32,632 bases of DNA from Mesaphorura yosii (Eukaryota > Arthropoda > Collembola > Poduromorpha > Tullbergiidae), in contig WIXG01000612.1 of NCBI GenBank assembly GCA_009869945.1, positions 1 to 32,632 on the forward strand, written 5' to 3'. Each line of letters begins with the position of its first letter. The stretch's first letter is position 1. Under the pieces are notes generated by a model, which worked only from the letters and a program-made list of their open reading frames with translations, made no database searches and was not told the origin of the DNA. The position numbers and the translations under genes are program-made. Positions 1 to 10,901 of this stretch are shown here, one piece after another.

Positions 1-137
1 TCCATCCTCCCAACTCCAGTTGAGGGATCCAACAAGCTCCCAGTTGAAGGCATCTCCATCCTCCCAACCCCAGTTGAGGGCTCCAACAAGCTCCCAGTGG
101 AGGGTATCTCCATTCTTCCAGCTCCAATTCAAACCAT
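1..137 (+). repeat. 54-bp tandem repeat inside a coding region
   Basis: Units run 1-54 and 55-108, with a diverging partial unit from 109. The period is exactly 18 codons, so copy-number change would keep the frame. The array probably extends upstream of the window. Confidence 0.85.
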
Positions 138-147
138 CCCATACTAA
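1..147 (+). CDS. C-terminal end of an 18-residue tandem-repeat protein (partial)
   Basis: Frame 1 is open from the first base to a TAA at 145-147 and encodes 48 residues. The visible part is two near-perfect copies of an 18-residue (54-nt) unit, SILPTPVEGSNKLPVEGI, then a degenerate third start and the end QTIPY. Each unit carries two PVEG-like motifs rich in Pro, Val, Glu and Gly. Copies differ mainly at silent sites (gga/ggc, gtt/gtg), so the protein sequence is under selection. The start and any signal peptide lie outside the window. Short Pro/Val/Gly repeats are common in extracellular, cuticular or silk-like proteins, but nothing here proves that role. Not assigned to a family. Confidence 0.7.
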   Translation, partial: SILPTPVEGSNKLPVEGISILPTPVEGSNKLPVEGISILPAPIQTIPY

Positions 148-211
148 ATAGGTGCTTGAGAGTGTCTCCTGAAGCTTAATTGTTTTAGATAGGTGTGCAT
201 CCCAAAAAAGA

Positions 212-217
212 AATAAA
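212..217 (+). terminator. Polyadenylation signal of the repeat-protein gene
   Basis: AATAAA lies 65 nt after the stop codon of the partial gene at 1-147. Confidence 0.6.
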
Positions 218-1512
218 AAATTTTAAAAATTCTTCGACTTAATTATGAATTATATGGATTTCTAGTATGATGGATTTTTTTGGCGTTATGGCATTTTTCT
301 TAGTGTATGCTTAGCTCGATTGATTGCTCCTTGGCGGTTGGTAAATCGATTTAAGGAGTAGGTTCTGCTTAAGATGCTGACATTCGGGTATCATTTGAAA
401 CCGGAGTCTGACGTTTTTATTACCTGCTTCGACGTATAGTGTTGAATATTCCCTTTTTACCCTTCAGGAATTGCTTAAATTTATTTGGCGTGGACGGGGT
501 TCCAGCATATGAGTTTAAAATTTAAAGAGTGGACGTTTTTGAGCACCGCGAGCAGTGCTGATATCTTTCTTCGATTTGAAGCCTAACGCTGCCTCTTGTT
601 TACTTGCGTTTCATTTGAACAATTTGCTAAATAAAGGGCAAACAAAGTTAATGTGGTATTACTCAACTAGTGTGACCTGCGATTACTTGGATGTCCGGTT
701 AGCTTCATTAATACAATTCAATTTTCGTTTTGTTTTGGTTGCTCCACAGTCCAAAGTACATTTTGCGACGGCAAAGAGCATTATGATGATCACAGCAAGC
801 ATCAAGCGTTATAATTAATGAAAGTACAATGGAGTTTGACTGAAATGTGGGACAGAATTTTTAAATGTCTCGTTGCATTTACAAATCAGGTGCATTTGGC
901 AGATGAAGAACTTGCACATTTGCCACTGCACAAGTTTTACTCCCCTAAAGGCCCTGCGTACGATTGGCATGACTGGTTACTACGTTAAAGACCGGTGGTT
1001 GGGTTCTTAATTGGGAGGAGTTCAATTAAGTATCGTGCTCGCTGTAAGGTTTGCCAGAATGCAGAAAATCTCGCCGCGTACGAAAATCAGGATGCCACAG
1101 CGAAGTTACGCTATAATGCACACATTATTTGTACAACAAATTCTGAAGTGAGCTGTAGCATTGTTGTGTCGTCGGACCATTCAGCAATCATTCAAGAAGC
1201 AGGTAAATGGTCAAGCAACAACAGTGATCACTGCACACTCTGGTGCAAGTGACACGGCCTGCATGCTGTGCTGAGACGGCTTGAACCTGATTCATCACCT
1301 TTCGTATTGCAAGAACAGGGACACACAGTCTCAGAGAGAGAGTTGATAAGACTTTGAGCACCAACACGCCAGAGCCTCAACTAGTGAACGAAAATCTAGT
1401 GTTGACATTGTTTAAGTGAATCTGTTTAGCCGAGTAGGAGTTCCGTTCCAAGTTCCAAACTCTTCAAGGTATCAATTGCGAAGGCGAGGTACCCGGAGGG
1501 TTTTCCAGAGGG
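218..1512. other. Intergenic, no gene recognised
   Basis: About 1.3 kb between the repeat-protein gene and the elongase promoter. Short open frames at 555-818 and 995-1252 show no family similarity, splice structure or coding bias that I can support. A GA-rich run (cagagagagag) sits near 1333. Confidence 0.5.
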
Positions 1513-1604
1513 ACGTCAAACATGACGTACTGACGTTGAAAGTACCTGTCCCTCCTAGCGTATAATTTATTTAGTCGTAAACATCTAGAAAATAATTTCA
1601 GTCT
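1513..1604 (+). promoter_or_regulatory. Putative elongase promoter: three bZIP half-sites, TATA-like element and initiator
   Basis: Three ACGT-core sites fall within 24 bp: ACGTCA at 1513-1518 and TGACGT at 1523-1528 and 1531-1536. They are followed by TATAATTT at 1561-1568 and an arthropod-like initiator TCAGTCT at 1598-1604. This would start transcription near 1600, leaving a 5' UTR of about 85 nt before the ATG at 1686. TGACGT is the core recognised by CREB/ATF-type bZIP factors. The TATA-to-initiator distance of about 39 nt is longer than usual, so the start site is only a suggestion. Confidence 0.4.
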
Positions 1605-1685
1605 GTGATTTGGAGTCCAAGCAGTGGTTTGTAATTTATGTGCATTTCTGTATCAACTTAGTTTCTAAAATATCTCCGATCCAAG

Positions 1686-3935
1686 ATGATGAAAACACCC
1701 TTGGCCATCGTGGCCCTCTACATCACAGTTGTGTCGTATGGACTTTCTACAACTATTTATGAACACAAGCCGGGTAAGTCCAGACTCCAACGCAAATTGT
1801 ATTTTTCTGTTGCAAGGCAGACAAGCAAGCAATGAAAACGATGAAAGCTGAGCGCAAGCACGAAGTTATTGTCCAATCTCTGTCGTACAAACGGAATCTG
1901 ATAAGCGCATTGCTCCAGGATTTGATTGAAGGTCATGTTTTATAATACATTTGCATTGTTTGCAATGAGCCACTATTTTAGTGAGTTGGTTGGGAGTTTG
2001 GAAACATTTGATCGTATTTTGCGCAACCCTCGAGCTTTTACTTTTTTCGTAACTTTTTCAATCCTGACACAATTTCAGTCGCTCTGACACAATCCGTGCA
2101 AAGTGCACAGATGAGCTTATACGACTCTTAATTGCGTCTACGCGTATAATACTTTTGGTCTTTTAATCTCTGCGTACAACAGATCGTACAAGTATTGTAC
2201 GAGCATTCAAGGTACTCCAAACTGCAGGGTTAATTTTCTGGGTTACGATTTGGCAAGAATTTACAAACAGGTTTTTCCTTTTCTCTGTGTTGTCCCACTG
2301 CTCCAATGCAAACGGAATGCATGCATGATCAAAGCACCCCAAAACAAGTTTCGTAGTCTCAACCACCAACAATGGGGATAACTGTAATTCAAGACAGGTA
2401 TGCCGGACAAGTCAGTGCCAGACCAGAGTATTAAAGTGAATTGGAAGATCCGCATATGCGTATGTAAAATGGATTCAGACATTGCTTGTCTGCAGATAAA
2501 CAATAGTGTCAACGTGTCGATTCGAGGCGAGTGCATGATTCAGGTTGCCTCTTTCCCATGAGCACAATATGCCATGAAATATGAATGAAACATTTGTGGA
2601 CTGCACTATTCGCTAATACAGGCGAGACACGACCAACATTAAAATGCTTTTCTCCATGCAATGACTATTTTTCCGTTTTCAGATCCGAGAGTTCAAGACT
2701 GGTTTCTTATGAAAAGATGGACACCAATTATCATCATAATCTCAACCTATTTCTTAATTGTACTGGCCGGTCCAAGATTCATGCAAAACCGAGCGCCTTT
2801 CACGCTCAGGACGGTGCTAAAATTCTACAACTTAGTTCAAGTTGTGATGTCCGTTTATATGTTTAAAGAAGTAAGCTTTAAAGTTTAATCTTAGGATTAT
2901 GAATGTGTGGTTGAGAATTGAAGATTCTGTTCTAACTCTCGTCATTTTCTTCGTAGTTTTTAATCTCAGCGTGGAAATCGAATTACAGCTTGAGGTGTCA
3001 ACCAGTGGACTATTCTGACTCCGAGCTGGCATTAAGAGTGAGTCTCACCCTCGTATGAGACCCATACGACTTGTGCCCACGTTTGATTAACCAGTGTGCA
3101 TTTTTTAGATGGCTGCAGCTTGCTGGTGGTTCTTCTTTTCTAAAATCATTGACCTTTTCGACACTGTAAGATATTAAATTATAAAAATTCTTGTAGTCTG
3201 TATCTAATTACAATTTTCTAATCCGCGTCATGCGTGCAGGTTTTTTTCATTCTCCGTAAGAAAAACTCGCAAGTCAGCTTTCTCCACGTTTATCATCACA
3301 GCTCCATGATTCTGAACTGGTGGTTGGGTGCCAAATACACTCCTGGTGGGCAAATCTTTTTCCAGTGTATGCTCAATTCATTTGTACATGCCGTCATGTA
3401 CTCTTACTACTTCCTGTCCGCATTCGGTCCGTCGGTACAAAAATTCCTGTGGTGGAAACGCTACTTGACGCAGCTTCAACTGGTGAGTACTCTCAAACGA
3501 AATCAACATCTTTTTAAGGCATGACTTTTGATTCATATCTAAATCCCTTGCTCATATCTGCTTTAGATTCAATTCTGCATGATTATTGTCCACTTGATCA
3601 ACGGAATGACGACCACTTGTGACTTCCCGTACATATTCAACTGGTACGTGATCGTGTACTGTGTGACTCTCATTGCGCTCTTCACAAACTTTTACATTGA
3701 GACGTACAGTCACCAGCAACGTGATCGAGCTGCAGCACTCGCTGCCAAAAAGGAATCTGAAGCTGCTGCTGCTCTCTTGCTAAGTCAGTCAAGTAGTAAA
3801 CATAACAATAACAATTCTACGGCTGTAAAGAAGCCGATGGGTCTTGTAATTAATCGTACTCCTTTCATCGGGGACAAGGGCTACGTAGCAGTAAGTAATA
3901 GTAACGGGACGGTGCAGGTGACAAGAAGAAATTAG
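1686..3935 (+). CDS. ELOVL4-like very-long-chain fatty acid elongase
   Basis: Exons 1686-1773, 2683-2870, 2957-3037, 3109-3165, 3240-3482 and 3567-3935 give 341 residues, with phase-consistent GT-AG junctions throughout. ELO-family enzymes are ER membrane condensing enzymes that join malonyl-CoA to a long acyl-CoA, the first step of chain elongation. The catalytic histidine box HVYHH is at residues 154-158. It sits inside the hallmark block [10 protein letters not shown]...SFLHVYHH (137-158) and is followed by [25 protein letters not shown] (from about 207) and NFYIETY. DPRVQDW near residue 30 and the overall pattern fit the ELOVL4/7 class. The N-terminus is short and hydrophobic. The C-terminal tail of about 70 residues is Ala/Ser/Asn-rich and unlike the Lys-rich tail of vertebrate ELOVL4. 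Intron 1 is 909 nt and the other introns are 71-86 nt. The substrate chain length cannot be told from sequence. Confidence 0.93.
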
Positions 3936-4145
3936 GCGCGCAGTGCATGAGTCGTTTGACTTTAGTGATTGTTTACAAGCGCATGTTGTAAATAGAGTTT
4001 TCTTTCTTGATTCAAATCTTGTGTCTTGTCAGTCGGTATTTCCATGCTCTTATTCACTGTATTTTAATTATTGGGTTTGATTGGTAATTTATAAAACGAA
4101 CTGTGTACACAAACATAGTGTGCAATGTAAATGCTCAAAACTTTA

Positions 4146-4151
4146 AATAAA
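4146..4151 (+). terminator. Polyadenylation signal of the elongase gene
   Basis: AATAAA lies 211 nt after the elongase stop codon. Confidence 0.6.
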
Positions 4152-4673
4152 AGGATGTAATCGCACATACACAGCTGATAATGAAGTCATCACGAGCTTG
4201 ATAGAATTGAATGACTAATCCAATTACATTGGACTCCTCCAATATTCTGTATTAATTTTCCGTAGTCGTCAGATGTTATGCAAGGAAGTTCCAGGAAAGG
4301 AAGCTCGAAGGGAAATCACGTCTATTTTTGATGGCACGAGGAAATCAATTTCACTTTAACTCGCATGGAGACACTACATGGAGAAGGCACAGACTATCAT
4401 CCGAAAAATAGTAATAACATTGATATTGTGCGAATGTTGGATACAAAATTATAATTGCAGAGAGTCTGTTACACTTCCAAACAAATTTGGTCCAACTTCT
4501 TGGAAGAGTGAGAGGGCTACGTAATTCTTGCAGCACAATTTTAGACAACCGTTGCTCGGAGGGTCTCGTGTGCAATGTTCATGATAACTAAGCGTGATAA
4601 TCTTGAACTTTACTTCATCACGGAAAGGTACACTTGAAATTTTACGCGTTTTGTAGAATTCGAAAGAGGGAAG
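4152..4673. other. Intergenic, no gene recognised
   Basis: About 0.5 kb between the elongase poly(A) signal and the TATA box of the peptidase-like gene. I see no supported feature here. Confidence 0.5.
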
Positions 4674-4708
4674 TATAAAAGGACAGCTGCCCATCATTCT
4701 GTCCATTG
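4674..4708 (+). promoter_or_regulatory. TATA box and initiator of the metallopeptidase-like gene
   Basis: A consensus TATAAAAG at 4674-4681 is followed 31 nt later (first T of the TATA box to the +1 A) by tccAttg, A at 4705. A start near 4705 leaves a leader of only about 45 nt before the signal-peptide coding region. This makes a hidden upstream exon carrying the initiator ATG unlikely. Confidence 0.6.
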
Positions 4709-4749
4709 AAACAGCCAATAATCCAGTACTTTATTCTGACACGTAATAT

Positions 4750-5724
4750 ATTGCCAAGATCACTTTCGGTACCTTGATTATATCGACGGCCTTTTTCCTT
4801 TTCGTGGTACTGGCGGCCGCCAACTGCGCTCCGCCAACAAATTGGCGTGAGCACTGGTTTGATCACCGGCAAAATTTGGCACGCGTTTTCATCGATAACG
4901 ACCTGGTCCTGTACTTCGACTCCGATATGAAACAATCGGTAACATGGCCCCGTCAATTTCTTGGTGATGTTTGGCGATACGCGAAGAGAATTTACGGAAG
5001 CTTTGGGCCTGAAAGTCATCTTTACGCCATATTTCATGCGAGAAAGGTATTTGAAATGCGTTACACGTTTGAATTGAATTTTTGCCTTTGAAACTCTATC
5101 GTCTCTCAATTTCACTATTTTTTTATTTTTAAGCATGGCGGTGGGCATCCAGGCTACTTCTACAGCGCAATGCACGACTACCGTAATGTCATCGATTGTG
5201 GTACACCAGCGCCTAACTCGTGGGAGTCGGGGCAAGGTAACAACCTGGATTTGCCGACTCACGAAATCGCGCATATTGTGGAAAGTACGGCGAAAGGAAG
5301 ACAAACTTCTCCGGCGTTTAGAATCTGGGGCGACAGCAAGTGGGCTGAGATTTTCATCTATGATGTGTATCGTGGAATCGGACGCCAAGCTGATGCGACA
5401 CGCGTCTACAACATGTTTATGAATGCCCGCGATAATTTTCCAAGAGCCAACTCGGCCTGGTTCAGAGATTGGTTTTATCCAATTTATAGCCGATACGGTG
5501 GCGCTGTCGTTTTGAATAACTTCTTCACTCTTTTGACGCAGCATTTTCCACGCAAAGGTAACACGTACTCGCGAGGCATGAACTGGGGCGAATTTGTTCA
5601 TTTCTGGAGCGGAGCGGCGCGTTTCAATTTGAAAAGTTTGGCAATTACTGCGTTTGGATGGCCAAACGATTGGGAAGCCCAGTTCAATCAGGCACGGCGC
5701 GATTTCCCAAACATTCGGTACTAA
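4750..5724 (+). CDS. Putative secreted zinc metallopeptidase (HEXXH), ATG start missing
   Basis: Exons 4750-5046 and 5134-5724 (phase 0, 87-nt intron) encode about 295 residues counted from ATT at 4750. A signal peptide is clear: a hydrophobic stretch LIISTAFFLFVVLAAANCA, then a mature part starting near PPTNWREHWF. The zincin motif HEIAH is at residues 142-146 (exon 2), within LPTHEIAHIVE. A Glu in WAEIF (E171), 25 residues after the second His, is a plausible third ligand of gluzincin type. Other blocks are HGGGHPGYFY (100-109), HDYRNVIDCG, RDWFYPIYSRYGG and MNWGEFVHFWSGAA. I recall similar secreted proteins in actinobacteria and fungi and no standard animal family, so horizontal transfer is suspected but unsearched. 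There is no in-frame ATG after the stop at 4744-4746 until Met at 4927, inside the conserved region. ATT-GCC-AAG at 4750 sits where ATG-GCC-AAG would be expected. Near-cognate initiation (ATT 4750 or TTG 4774), an assembly error or a young pseudogene are all possible. The substrate is unknown. Confidence 0.75.
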
Positions 5725-5794
5725 AATTTGGAGCCAGTACATTAAATATTCACCTTAATTGATTCTTACAAATGCATTGTACTATGAATGGTCA

Positions 5795-5800
5795 AATAAA
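5795..5800 (+). terminator. Polyadenylation signal of the metallopeptidase-like gene
   Basis: AATAAA lies 70 nt after the stop codon and is followed by a T/G-rich stretch (tgtgtatt). Confidence 0.65.
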
Positions 5801-8800
5801 TGTGTATTAGAGCGGAACATACTTTTGTGATTACAACTTATCGGCCATAAGGTACTCAACATTTAGATGATGGTAAATGAAAGGAAATGAATACCAATTT
5901 ATGCTATTCCGAACATCAGCGTCATGGAAAGTTGTTCAGCAGACCGGAACAAGAAAGTAAAATTAAAGAACACAATTTTGATTAAAAGCCTTTCAGTAGC
6001 GATGGAGGTACTCCCTTTGTGTGCTGAAACTCAAGCTGGTGTGACAGCAGTGATGCAGAGCAGTACAGCCTGGCAGCGATCTCCATGAAATGAATCACCA
6101 TATAAAGCGGCTCATATTGTGCAAGATTAAATGACAGAGTGTAATCCCTTTTACAGTCTATTGATGAAGAGAAGTAGAGAGTCTCGAGGGATGCATGAGT
6201 TTTTTACAAGAAATAAATTATTCGGGTGACCTTTTCACCATCGTCGTGTTTAAGTGAAAGCTGTACTCTTAAATAAGAAATAATCAATACAGACTTCGAC
6301 TTTGTCGAATCGCTGCGTTGACTGGCTGATGGTTAACTCGAGCCAACTACGTGGCCTTCGATGATGTTTAATTGTATACAAAATAGCGGTCAATTTATCA
6401 TCTTTTGTAATCTTTCGCCATGTAATTTCAACTATTCTTCCGCGTTACTCAATCCTTGTACGATTAAATATCACAATTCAGATGACCAATTATTAGAGCC
6501 ACAAATTAAGATAGAGCAATAATGAGCTAGATTTACAGAACAAGCATCTAATCATGGAACGGAATCGACTTTTCAATCGAAGTAGTTGGAATCCACAAAA
6601 AGCAAATAGTAGTGCTGGGGTATTTAATAGCATCCCAATATAGTCTTGAATGTAACAATGTCGAGCAACCCCGAAAATCAATTTCATGGCCTTGTGATTA
6701 GATAATGCACAAAAGTGGGACATATGTACGGGCAGATTTAACGTTAGTCTCGAATCATCATGTCACACCAATAATGTCAGGAACTATTCGCAGATAGGTT
6801 AATTAGAGCACCAGTGATTTATGACGATAATTTCACATACACATGCATGGTGCTCTGGTTTATCCGTGAGTAAAATTAGCATTTCGTCCAACCAGCAAGT
6901 CCAATTTCATTCAGAGGAGCATTGTAATGCAGTGCTGGAGTTTTGACTGAAGTTTTATTGTCCTTCGTTCGGGCCTCGTCAGTCTCGCGTGACGTGCTCG
7001 ACCGTCCTCCAAGTGCAATTCCAGTGTAAAGCGGGCTAGGTAATAGGACGTGAGTGCTTGGCGTAGTTTACAATATGTCGTATTTGAAAAGCCATTGATC
7101 AAAACAAATCGGCGGAACAAATTGTTCTTTTTTCGCTTCCCATTGCCATTCTCATCTTCACCACGCTCGTACTCGCTCTCGTGTCAGTACTGTTCGACTC
7201 GAGAGCACAACAGCATTATTTGTTGAGCAAATAAAGTAATAGCAACCAAGCGAGTAGCGAGAGAAAGTTGAATTGAATTCAAAATAAATATATTTAAACA
7301 AATAATGCTTGCCGGCTTCGGGACTGCGACTGTAATTTTGTAAAAGTAATGCATGTAATCATTGAAAGTTTTCCCCTACGCCAAATTGCAGTCGTATTGC
7401 ACCGCAGTGCAAGGTAGAAATATGAAGCTCCGTACGGAGCTGACTCGTACCTTCACTTCAATTGAAAGATAGCTTCTGGTTCAAGAATTCATAATTCTTT
7501 AATTTAATTGACTCTATTTCAGGCAATGTCTACAGGCCCTTAATGAAAAATTATGCCGTCGGGAACACTGTTGCTATAATATTCTTTTGTCACTCCCTCT
7601 CCTCTTTTGACTAAAATATTATCGAGTCCTTTGATGAAGCAGGTTCTTTTGTTATTTGGCTTAATTGTTAGTTGTTGTTTTAGTGAATTAAAAGATTACA
7701 ATTGTGCAACAGTAATCTCAGCTGAACTTTGGTGACGGTAGAATTGCCGATCTTTCATGCATTTTATGTGCATTTGGTTCTTGATTCTCACTTTGCCCCA
7801 AAAAATTGATATCAGAGGACGAGATATTGATCCAGGCTACTAAAATACAAATGCAGCCAATTCTGTCGCATGCTTGAAATATTTTCGCTTTTACATGTTT
7901 ACCATATTAAAGATCAATTTTTCATTACGAAATAGCCTTACGGTGGACAGAAAACCGTTGGCGTCCTAACCGGCTACGGTGCAGTTGGTCCCATGTCAGA
8001 GCTTCGTAATTTCTCAGGAATGCCTTTTGTCAATCTTTCATCACTAACATGCATTTGTCTGAAGTGGACATGTGGGTAAAGAGTGAAGGAATCACAATGG
8101 CATCATGTCAGTTTTATTCTTGTTATTTGTTACTGTCAACTGACAAGTCAACTCAAGTCAAGAGTCATTCCATTCAATCATTCATGCAGAGCTACAGAGG
8201 CTTCCCGATTCTAGTGGACACGGAAAAGCTCGTTTGTCATCTGCATTTGGTGGTCATTATACATTACATCGCGTATATTAATTGAAATGGCAATAGCATG
8301 CGCAAGTAGAGCAGAAAGCAGAGTATTTAATTATCCATTCATGTTTTAATGCTTTAATTCATAATTTGTAAGTATACTTCAAAGAAGCAACAACGGCGGA
8401 TAAAATCCTTTGTTTTCCCGTATACACTCACCTTCTCATTATGTGTTTGTAATCATTGCACAACCTGGAATAATCTGACAGTCTAGCGTACGCGCACAGT
8501 TATTAATTTACGTAAAAGTAGGATGACAAATTGTACACGAGTTCCCTCTTACCTAAATTCAATTTCCTTTGTCACAAATCTTTGTGAAAATGCTCAACAA
8601 CCGAATCGGATGAATGAATGACAAATTACGAGAGGATTAAATTGAAATGCGTCCAAGGGACATTTTGTGCAGGTGAATTCGCTGCCTTTTGCACTGAGCT
8701 CAGGTGTTGCGTGGCGAAATTCGTAGTGAACGCGAAACAGGTACTATGCCGCGGAATTGGGTTCAATTGTTACATGGAGCTATGTCGTGCAATAAAATGG

Positions 8801-10756
8801 CAACCCAATTTCATTGCAAATCGAATGCTAGTTTTATGTGGCAAACGGCAATGTCGAGTTTTGTGGGACATCAGGCTCTGAACAAATGAATCTCATTAAT
8901 GTTTTAAACAGTAATTTGAACTCTTGACTTTTACCTGAGACAACAAATGACAAGGAAAGCTTTCTCTTGTTGGAATTACAACATTCTCCTGAAATTAGAG
9001 CACACACTGCAACGCGCATCGTAAAGAAGACAAAATTCCACTTTCCATACTGATTAAGGTCGAAGAAGTAAATTAATTGCAGCCTCACACAAGAACTTGA
9101 GTTGACTTTCCTTGCCCGCTTAATTCTCCCCACTTGATTATTGTGCTGATGACTTCCTTCACACTCCATTCACCCTCTTCATGAATTGAATAGTAAATTA
9201 AGCCTGAGCTGTAAAAGAAGACGCTGTATCTTGGATTTGCAAATACTCAAGATGATTGTGTAACTTAAGATTCAAGTCCTTGAAGTTAAGCGAAAGAAAT
9301 ACGACGCTTTTTAAACAAAAACACTGCACTACAATCCGAAAGACGGAATTGGGGAGAGAGTCGAGATTAATTAATTTGTCATGCATGATTCATGCAATGA
9401 AAAATTAAAGTGACAAACCAACCACTCAATATTCGAGTAGTTTGCTATCATATTGAATGTTAAATGTGTCTCTTTTACAACGTCGACTCGCGACTTTGAA
9501 TGTTGCATTACAAGGTAATTGTGAAAGGGAATGAAGTTGCTTAATACTGCATTATCTTCATATTGCAACCGGTGTAATGCGACTATGCGACTTTCTCAAG
9601 TGCCTATTATCCATAATGTGGAAAGTACGTGTTTCGTTTAGAAAACAATGAAATAATGACGATCGTCAAATGCTAATGCTTGACTCTATCCAACGTACAC
9701 TCACAGTCGCCGTTCGTCGACCGAAGCAAGAGGGGAGTCTCCTGTAAGCTTTCTTTTCCTCATACTCCTGTTCTCAAAGTCCATCCATTGACACTGCTTT
9801 CCGAAGAGCTCTCTTTCCTAATTCCATGCATGAATGGGAATACGCCTTACATTTGCTTTACACGCCGAATGGTTCGTGGTTCCAATCCGTTGCAGACGCT
9901 CAAGTTGCTATGTCATACAACCAATTTCATAATTATGATGAAAGTTGATTAAATTACTATCACCTTTCAGAAATTCATTTCGTTCCACTTGCTTGAAGTT
10001 CAATAAAGAAATTCAGCAACGGCCGAGGCCGAGTTTTTAATCAAATGCTGTTTACCTCGCCTTTCTGTGCGCTCCTTTTCTGAGTGTCACCATAATCCCG
10101 CTGTCGTACTTTCAACCTACCAAAACTGCTGTTTCCGCTTCGTCATTGCCCAATGTAACGACTCCTTGTGCAGTGGAAGAATTGTTGTGCCTCCAATTTG
10201 TGGGTTTTCAATTAATCTCCTGACTTCGGTTATTACTCCCATGTTGGTACTATTCACCATTTTAGCATTGACAGGGAAGAAAGAATCAGGAAACCCAGAA
10301 AGCCTTGCCAATTTCAGTTGGAGTTGATCTACTTTGAATTGGAATACCCGACAATCCCCTCTTCGCACATCCCCACGCTCCAATAATAGCGCATTCGACC
10401 TCATTAATTTACATTTCGAAATAAATCTGCTCCTTTTTGACATTCAGACATCATGGCTGCGAGCTTCAACGAATGCAACCTTTCACAATTTTATTCCATG
10501 AAAAGAGAACGTTTAGTTAAATCTGGTACAATACAGTCTGCTGGAAACTTTGAAAGTGTTTGCGTCATTACTCTCTGAGAATTGAAAGATGTGGTAAATA
10601 AAAAGGTTCCTAGAAATAATTACCACTTTTGAAGCCTTTGAGTGTGGGAGTTTGCAAACATGAAAGAGTGAAACATGTGTAACCGAATAAGTAAAGTCCT
10701 CTGAATTTGTGTCCTTCAATAAAATGTCGATGACTTCGTTAATTAAGGTGCTCGGT
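5801..10756. other. Five-kilobase stretch without a recognisable gene, 3' of fuss/SKOR
   Basis: Open frames here are all short (under about 110 codons), overlap on both strands and show no family similarity. Visible structure is limited to a 16-bp perfect palindrome at 7426-7441, a hairpin at 7397-7412, an odd palindrome TGCATGA-T-TCATGCA at 9382-9396 next to TTAATTAATT, and many AT-rich homeodomain-type TAAT sequences. The best guess is cis-regulatory DNA of the neighbouring developmental gene, but this is inference. Confidence 0.4.
7397..7441. repeat. Two adjacent short palindromes
   Basis: TTGCAC-cgca-GTGCAA (7397-7412) is followed 13 nt later by AGCTCCGTACGGAGCT (7426-7441), a perfect 16-bp palindrome. 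No function is known to me. A single 16-bp palindrome can occur by chance in a window this size. Confidence 0.6.
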
Positions 10757-10762
10757 TTTATT
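10757..10762 (-). terminator. Candidate polyadenylation signal of fuss/SKOR
   Basis: The + strand reads TTTATT, so AATAAA on the - strand, about 140 nt past the stop codon at 10902-10904. Confidence 0.5.
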
Positions 10763-10901
10763 TATAACTCTTTACTTCTATGCACAAATAAACATGACAG
10801 AACGAAATACTCATTAATTATTGACTCGAGTGGTTAGAACGGATGATATTGAACTAACTCAACAAAGTAGTTGCCACTAAATTTACTGTTTGAAAGTAAT
10901 T

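Noticed and set aside
4642..5742. A 366-codon open frame on the - strand across the metallopeptidase-like gene
   Set aside because: It is an antisense shadow of the + strand gene, which has a signal peptide, an HEXXH motif, a TATA box, a poly(A) signal and consistent splicing. The antisense product has no recognisable features.
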